From UBA4738 sp002413305 (lineage in GTDB: Bacteria; Actinomycetota; UBA4738), in the NCBI GenBank assembly GCA_036847185.1, contig DAIUAM010000031.1, positions 1-35,926 on the forward strand: DNA of 35,926 nt, written 5' to 3'. Of this stretch, positions 31,213 through 35,926 are shown one piece after another. Every line of letters begins with the position of its first letter. The first letter of the stretch is position 1. Both the position numbers and the translations under genes were made by a program. Under the pieces are notes generated by a model. That model ran no database searches, was not told the origin of the DNA, and saw only the letters and a program-made list of their open reading frames with translations.

Positions 31213-34200
31213 TCAGCCGGCCGCGACGGCGGCCGCTCCGCCCCGGGCACGGACGACGCGTTCGATCCAGGGGGTCGCCCGAAGGTGCTCGAAGATCGTG
31301 CCCGCCTCCTCCAGCAACGGCTGTGCGTCCGCGGCGCGCCCCTCCCCCATCAGCCACTCGCCGTGCTCGGTGAGTGCGGAAGCGAGGGCGAACCGCATCT
31401 CCACTTCTCGCAAGATGGCCTCGGCCCGGGCGAATCCCTCGCCGACCCCATCCATCGACCCCCGCGCGGCCGCGAGCTTGGCCCCCAGGCGGGCGCGTTC
31501 GGCTTCCAGCTGAGGGGTCACCTCGGAGGGAGCGGCGTCGTCCGCGATCCGAAGGAAGCCTTCCGCCCGATCCAGCAGTCCCGCCGAGATACAGACATCC
31601 GCCCCGATGGGGAGGCCGGCCAGGATCCCACCGCTCCGGAGGGAGAGCACCGGACGCTCGGCCAGGCAACGTTCGGCGGCCTCGATGGCGGCGTCGAACT
31701 CGCCCTTGGCCCTGGCCAACTCGGCCTGGCTCATGGCGAGCCACGCCCGGTCCTGCGATTCGTCGGGGTCCATCACCTTCTCCAGCTCGACCAGGATCCG
31801 CGTCGGTGTCTCGAGGTCGCCTCGATTGATCCACACGATGAAGGCGAACGATTCGATGACGGGGCGGAACTGCGGGTTGACGTCCTCTTCCTCCATACCG
31901 GCCACGATGGCCATCGCTTCATCCCACTCCCCGAGCCAGGCGTGCTCCCAGATCAGGTGCATCAGGCTGGTCCACTCGTTGGTCCGCGACCCCATCCGGC
32001 GGGAGACGTCCAGCGCTCGGCGGTCGAGTTCCATCGCCTCTCGGAAGCGGGTGGCCGAGGCGAGATGGTTGCCCAGGTTGAACAGGGCCCGTTGTTCGGC
32101 CTCCAGCAGTCCGTGCTGTGAGGCGATCGACAGCGCGTGTCGAAGGAGTGCCTGGCACTCCTCGAACCGCCGCTCGCTGAGCAGCACCAGTGACTTGGTG
32201 TTGAGGGCATGGGACAGGATCTCGTGGAGTTCGAGCGACTCCGCGATCCCAAGGGCGAAGTCGATGCGCTCCTTGGCCACCGCCGGTTCGCCGACGAACC
32301 AGTGATACCGGGCGAGCTGGGCGACGAACGCGGCGAGGTCCGGGTCGGGATCGTCGTTCGACAGCACGGCGAACGACGCCTCCATCCGGTCGACGGCCTC
32401 CCGAGCCCTCCCGGCGGCCCACATGGTCTCGGCGAGCTTCCCCGAGACACGCGCCGACTCGTGCGTTCGACCTGCAGCGTCGAACAGACCGCTGGCGGCC
32501 TCCAGATGCGCCATCGATCCTTCGATGTCGCCCTCGAACCTGGCCATCACCCCGGCCCGTTCCAGCAGGTCCGCCCGTTCGAGCTGTTCGTCGCAGAGCT
32601 CGAGAGCCACTTCGAAGTAATGGCGAGCCTCATGCGTCGCGGCGAGCGATTGGGCACGCTCGCCGGCCCGCACCAGCAGCGCGCGGGCCGTCTCACGGAT
32701 CTCGCTCGCGTCGGCTGCGTCCGGGGCGGCCCGGTACGCATCCAGGAAGTGCGAGGCGATGACCTCGACGACGTCGACCTCCGCGTCGGCCCACTCCTCC
32801 TGGAGCGCCGCGGCCGCGGCCAGGTGCCGGGTCTTGCGGTCCCCCCGGCTGAGGCCCTCGTACGCCACCCTGCGCATGAGGTCCTGCAGGAACGCGTACT
32901 GCCCGCGCTCCGGCGACCGCGGGTCCACGTGCAACGACAGGACTTCCTTGCGGACCAGTGACGTCAGCACGCCGTCGAGGCTCGCCGGCGCCAGGCCCGT
33001 CAGCCTGACCAGAGAGGCGGCCCGGAAGGTCTTGCCAAGGACCGAGGCGTCCTGGACGGCTCGGCGCTCGTCGGGGGTCAACCCGTCGAGGCGGGCGGCG
33101 ATCAGCGCGTGGAGGGTCTCGGGCACCTCGAGGGCCTCCACCGGACCGGTGGGGCGATAGGCGCTGCCCTCCCGAACCAGCAGCCCCCGGTCCAACAGCA
33201 TCCGAACCGTCTCCACCGCGTAGAGCGGCACGCCCGCAGCCCGTTCGGCGATCCGATCGACGAGGTCCGGCGGCAGACCCGGGGCCAAACCTTCCAGCAG
33301 CTCGCGCATCGCCGAGTCCTGGAGAGGCTCCAGGTACTGCGAGGTGAAGCTCCGCTTGCCGGCGCCCCAGTCCGCCCGGCGGTCGGCCAGCTCGGGCCGG
33401 GCAAGCGTAACGACGAAGAGCGCATGCCCTCGCGACCACTCGAGCAGGTACTCGATGAAGTCCAGCAGGGCGGCGTCGGCCCATTGGAGGTCTTCGAAGA
33501 CCAGCAGGACGGGGCCGCTCTCGGACAACCGCTCGAAGAACAGCCGCCACGCCCCGAACAGATCGTCGCGGGCGCGGACGGTCGACTCCTCCAGCCCCAG
33601 CAGGTACGCGAGGCGGGGTTCGATCCATCCCCGCTCCTCGGTATCGGGTACCCACCGCTCGACGGTCTCCTTGAGCTTGCGGGCGGCGTCGTGGTCGGGT
33701 TCGCCCTCGGCGATGCCGGTCCGCATCCGGACCATCTCCGCCAGCGCCCAGTACGTGACACCCTCGCCGTACGCCAGGCATCGCCCGCGGTGCCAGTACA
33801 CCGTGTCCGACAACCCGTCGAGGTACTTGAACAGCTCCCAGGACAGGCGGGACTTCCCGATGCCGGCGATGCCGACCACATGGAGGAGGTGGGCCCGGTG
33901 CTCCTCCGCCGTGGCATGGAAGAGGTCCTTCACCATCCGCAGCTCGCGGTCCCGGCCGACGAAGGGCGGCTCCAAGCCGGGCGATCGGAGCGCGCCGCGG
34001 ATCGCCGCCACCACGCGACGGGCCCGCCAGAGCTGAACCGGTTCGGCCTTGCCCTTCAGGTCGTGGATCCCGGCGTCCTCGTAGGCGATGGCGGCTTCGG
34101 TCGCCCGCTTCGTCGCGTCACCCACCAACACCATGCCCGGCTCGGCTGCGGACTGGACCCGCGAGGCGGTGTTCACCACGTCGCCGGCCACCATGCCCTG

Positions 34201-34764
34201 CCCCTCGGCCCCCAGGTTCACCGCCACCTCGCCGGTCAACACCCCCGCCCGGGCTCGCAGCTCCGGCTGGCCGACCTTCGAACCCAGATTGGTAACGGCT
34301 TCGGTGAGCTCGAGGGCAGCCCGAACTGCCCGTTCCGCGTCGTCCTCCTGCGCCGTCGGGGCCCCCCAGACCGCCATCACCGCGTCGCCGATGAACTTCT
34401 CGATCTGGCCCCCGTACCGGGCGACGACGGCCCGGCACGTATCGAAGTAGCGCCCCAGCAACTCGCGGACCTCCTCCGCGTCGCGCTGCTCGGACAGCGT
34501 CGTGAATCCCACCAAGTCGGCGAAGAGCACCGATACGAGGCGGCGCTCGGAGCGGGCGGCGACGGGGGCTTTCGGTCTCGGGGAAGCCCCGGCCGGGACG
34601 CCGGAGGCATCCTGCGCCAGCGCCACCCCGCACTCGCCGCAGAAACGGCTCTCGGGTTCGTTCTCCGCCCCACAGTTCGGGCAGCTCACCGAGAGCGCCG
34701 CTCCGCACTGCAGGCAGAACTTCCTGCCGGGACGATTCTCGGTACCGCAGCTCGAACAGATCAC
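31213..34764 (-). CDS. Zinc-ribbon / class III cyclase / AAA ATPase / TPR signalling protein
   Basis: An 1183-aa protein from ATG 34764. It begins with two zinc ribbons (C3, C6, C17, C20 and C28, C31, C42, C45), followed by a class III cyclase domain (SVLFADLVGFTTL, Asp 83; KFIGDAVMAVWG, Lys 123 and Asp 127; DVVNTASRVQ). A P-loop ATPase comes next: Walker A GIAGIGKSR (298-306), and Walker B in LLVFEDLQWADAALL. The C-terminal half (about 690-1180) is helical TPR-type repeats (for example LFNLGNHLASATRFREAM). This layout is known in actinobacteria as putative adenylate cyclase/transcriptional-regulator-like STAND proteins; ligand and output are unknown. ATP binding may gate the cyclase. Confidence 0.92.
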   Translation of the reverse strand: MICSSCGTENRPGRKFCLQCGAALSVSCPNCGAENEPESRFCGECGVALAQDASGVPAGASPRPKAPVAARSERRLVSVLFADLVGFTTLSEQRDAEEVRELLGRYFDTCRAVVARYGGQIEKFIGDAVMAVWGAPTAQEDDAERAVRAALELTEAVTNLGSKVGQPELRARAGVLTGEVAVNLGAEGQGMVAGDVVNTASRVQSAAEPGMVLVGDATKRATEAAIAYEDAGIHDLKGKAEPVQLWRARRVVAAIRGALRSPGLEPPFVGRDRELRMVKDLFHATAEEHRAHLLHVVGIAGIGKSRLSWELFKYLDGLSDTVYWHRGRCLAYGEGVTYWALAEMVRMRTGIAEGEPDHDAARKLKETVERWVPDTEERGWIEPRLAYLLGLEESTVRARDDLFGAWRLFFERLSESGPVLLVFEDLQWADAALLDFIEYLLEWSRGHALFVVTLARPELADRRADWGAGKRSFTSQYLEPLQDSAMRELLEGLAPGLPPDLVDRIAERAAGVPLYAVETVRMLLDRGLLVREGSAYRPTGPVEALEVPETLHALIAARLDGLTPDERRAVQDASVLGKTFRAASLVRLTGLAPASLDGVLTSLVRKEVLSLHVDPRSPERGQYAFLQDLMRRVAYEGLSRGDRKTRHLAAAAALQEEWADAEVDVVEVIASHFLDAYRAAPDAADASEIRETARALLVRAGERAQSLAATHEARHYFEVALELCDEQLERADLLERAGVMARFEGDIEGSMAHLEAASGLFDAAGRTHESARVSGKLAETMWAAGRAREAVDRMEASFAVLSNDDPDPDLAAFVAQLARYHWFVGEPAVAKERIDFALGIAESLELHEILSHALNTKSLVLLSERRFEECQALLRHALSIASQHGLLEAEQRALFNLGNHLASATRFREAMELDRRALDVSRRMGSRTNEWTSLMHLIWEHAWLGEWDEAMAIVAGMEEEDVNPQFRPVIESFAFIVWINRGDLETPTRILVELEKVMDPDESQDRAWLAMSQAELARAKGEFDAAIEAAERCLAERPVLSLRSGGILAGLPIGADVCISAGLLDRAEGFLRIADDAAPSEVTPQLEAERARLGAKLAAARGSMDGVGEGFARAEAILREVEMRFALASALTEHGEWLMGEGRAADAQPLLEEAGTIFEHLRATPWIERVVRARGGAAAVAAG

Positions 34765-35014
34765 GTGGCGACCCTCACCATGGGTGGCTCTTTGTACACG
34801 AGCGGGCCGAGGAACACTAGCCCGGTTGAGCGGCGCCCGGCCTCAGACGCAGGTCAAGGGCATGCGAGGCGGTTTCTCCGATCGGTTCCATCCGTGCGAT
34901 GCCATCAGACATGAGCAGTGAGAGGGTCCGGCGGCCGAGGCACGAGGCGTCTCCATGCCAACAGGGTCTCGAGTGCCTTTATCGGTCTTCGACGACCATG
35001 CTCCCGCGAGCGAC

Positions 35015-35269
35015 CTAGGACGTGTCTCCCCCGTCGGTGAGCCAGAGCAGCACGGCTGCGAGGACGAGGCGTCCGCGGTAGACGGCGTAGGTCACCGGTC
35101 GGCCGCCGGATGAGCCGATGCGCTTGCGGTGGGCCTTCTGATCGTCGAGCTCCGGGATCACGCTGCCGATGCCGCGGGTCCTGAGGTGAGCGTTGATGGC
35201 CGGGGTGCCGACGACCGCTTCGGGGCTCGCCCGCGAGCTCGGTTCTCGCGACGGTTCGTCCGTTATCAT
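35015..35269 (-). pseudogene. IS5-family transposase remnant with internal deletion
   Basis: An 84-aa open frame holding two short blocks of an IS5/IS427-type DDE transposase: NAHLRTRGIGSVIPELDDQ, KAHRKR and GGRP from the middle, then YRGRLVLAAVLLWL from the C-terminus. The region between, with the final catalytic Glu (usually NVVERCF), is absent, and so is the N-terminus. The stop lies in GGAGACACGTCCTAG, resembling the terminal repeat of such elements. No complete element or target duplication was found; it is dead. Confidence 0.75.
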
Positions 35270-35320
35270 CCCCGGAGGTCAAGCGGCTGGGCCTCGTTCG
35301 GCGCACGGAGGTGCTTCGCA

Positions 35321-35803
35321 ATGGCTGAGAGGCAACATGCAAAGAAGGCCACGCAGAAGTCCGCGAAGGGCACCACCGCGACCGGCAACGCGTCCAAGGG
35401 ATTCACGGACGAGGAACGAGCCGCGATGAAGGAGCGCGCCCAAGAGCTGAAGGCGGCGCGCTCGGGCAAGGCGGACGGAGAAAGCGACGTGCTCGCGGCG
35501 ATCGCCAAGATGCCGGAACCGGATCGCGCCATGGCCAAGCGGCTCCATACGATCATCAAAGCCAGCGCGCCGGCCCTCTCGCCGAGAACCTGGTACGGGA
35601 TGCCCGCGTATGCCAAGGACGGCAAGGTCGTCTGCTTCTTCCGCGGCGCTCATAAGTTCAAAGAGAGGTACGCGATGTTCGGCTTCAACGACGCGGCGAA
35701 CCTCGACGAAGGCGCCCTGTGGCCGGTCGCCTTCGCACTGAAGAAGTTGAGCTCCGCCGAAGAGGCAAGGATCGGCGCGCTCGTGAAGAAAGCGGTGAGC
35801 TGA
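35321..35803 (+). CDS. DUF1801-family protein
   Basis: A 160-aa protein from ATG 35321 with GGAGG at 35308-35312. A Lys/Ala-rich N-terminal tail (about 1-60) precedes the DUF1801 fold (LSPRTWYGMPAYAKDGKVVCFF, KFKERYAMFGFNDAANLDEG, WPVAFALKKL). The family is small, mainly cytosolic and of unknown function; related YdhG-like proteins occur widely. Length is a little over the usual because of the tail. It lies 51 bases beyond the transposase remnant and looks intact. Confidence 0.85.
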   Translation: MAERQHAKKATQKSAKGTTATGNASKGFTDEERAAMKERAQELKAARSGKADGESDVLAAIAKMPEPDRAMAKRLHTIIKASAPALSPRTWYGMPAYAKDGKVVCFFRGAHKFKERYAMFGFNDAANLDEGALWPVAFALKKLSSAEEARIGALVKKAVS

Positions 35804-35926
35804 GGACTGAGGCTCACTGATCAACGGCTCGGTGCGGGGCCGGGACGGAAGGGTGTCGGTCGACCAGACCCCGATCCGCGGCTCGCGACGGAGCAACCCG
35901 GCGACGTACACCGGACTGCTCGACCC

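Noticed and set aside
35804..35926. Partial gene at the right edge
   Set aside because: Open frames exist in several directions but none shows a start, ribosome site or domain within the 120 bases available.

Overview
The window is about 36 kb of high-GC DNA, densely coded on both strands. It most likely comes from an uncultured actinobacterium (Actinomycetota). The best marker is an intact WhiB-type iron-sulfur regulator at 9231-9491. A type II GNAT/acyl-CoA synthetase acetyltransferase, sortase-type surface machinery, NarL/LuxR regulators, a Crp-family regulator and many GTG starts with GTGA overlaps all fit. No tRNA, rRNA, CRISPR array or prophage was seen. The only mobile DNA is a decayed IS5-type transposase remnant near 35.1 kb. 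Several start codons lie 7-10 nt after a TANNNT -10 box with no Shine-Dalgarno sequence, which suggests leaderless transcripts.

Layout. 0-5.5 kb: two-domain multicopper oxidase, GNAT/ADP-forming acyl-CoA synthetase, small proteins, a DUF192 lipoprotein and a HIT-like cysteine-rich protein. 5.5-8.1 kb: a sulfatase-superfamily lipoprotein divergent from an arsR-arsM arsenite methylation operon, sharing a control region. 8.1-14.3 kb: nucleotidyltransferase, WhiB, CBS-PPK2 pair, a frameshifted flavodoxin, a large orphan histidine kinase and a VOC protein. 14.4-16.8 kb: a decaying sortase and its Ig-repeat surface substrate. 16.9-19.6 kb: divergent FtsH-like AAA protease and type IV prepilin peptidase. 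19.7-23.3 kb: LuxR-type regulators (one with a degenerate receiver) and a histidine kinase/response regulator pair. 23.4-24.6 kb: two small secreted proteins. 24.7-34.8 kb: a cyclic-nucleotide cluster. 35-35.9 kb: transposase remnant and a DUF1801 protein.

The most interesting region is 24.7-34.8 kb. It combines a Crp/Fnr regulator, a near-perfect Crp-type palindrome, a tiny basic protein with SATR tandem repeats, a membrane site-2-protease-like protein carrying two cyclic-nucleotide-binding domains and fused to a PqqD-like domain, a coupled secreted/transmembrane partner, and two class III nucleotide cyclases (one with a MerR-like N-terminus, one with zinc ribbons, an AAA ATPase and TPR repeats). 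Makers, sensors and effectors of a cyclic nucleotide therefore lie together. A cNMP-gated intramembrane proteolysis system is my inference, not something the sequence proves.

Five loci look damaged: sulfatase 3' end, flavodoxin, sortase (frameshift plus in-frame stop), the surface protein (no signal peptide) and a small secreted protein. The long ORFs (902, 692, 613, 725 and 1183 aa) are all open, so this may be real decay of accessory genes, but uncorrected sequencing indels cannot be excluded.
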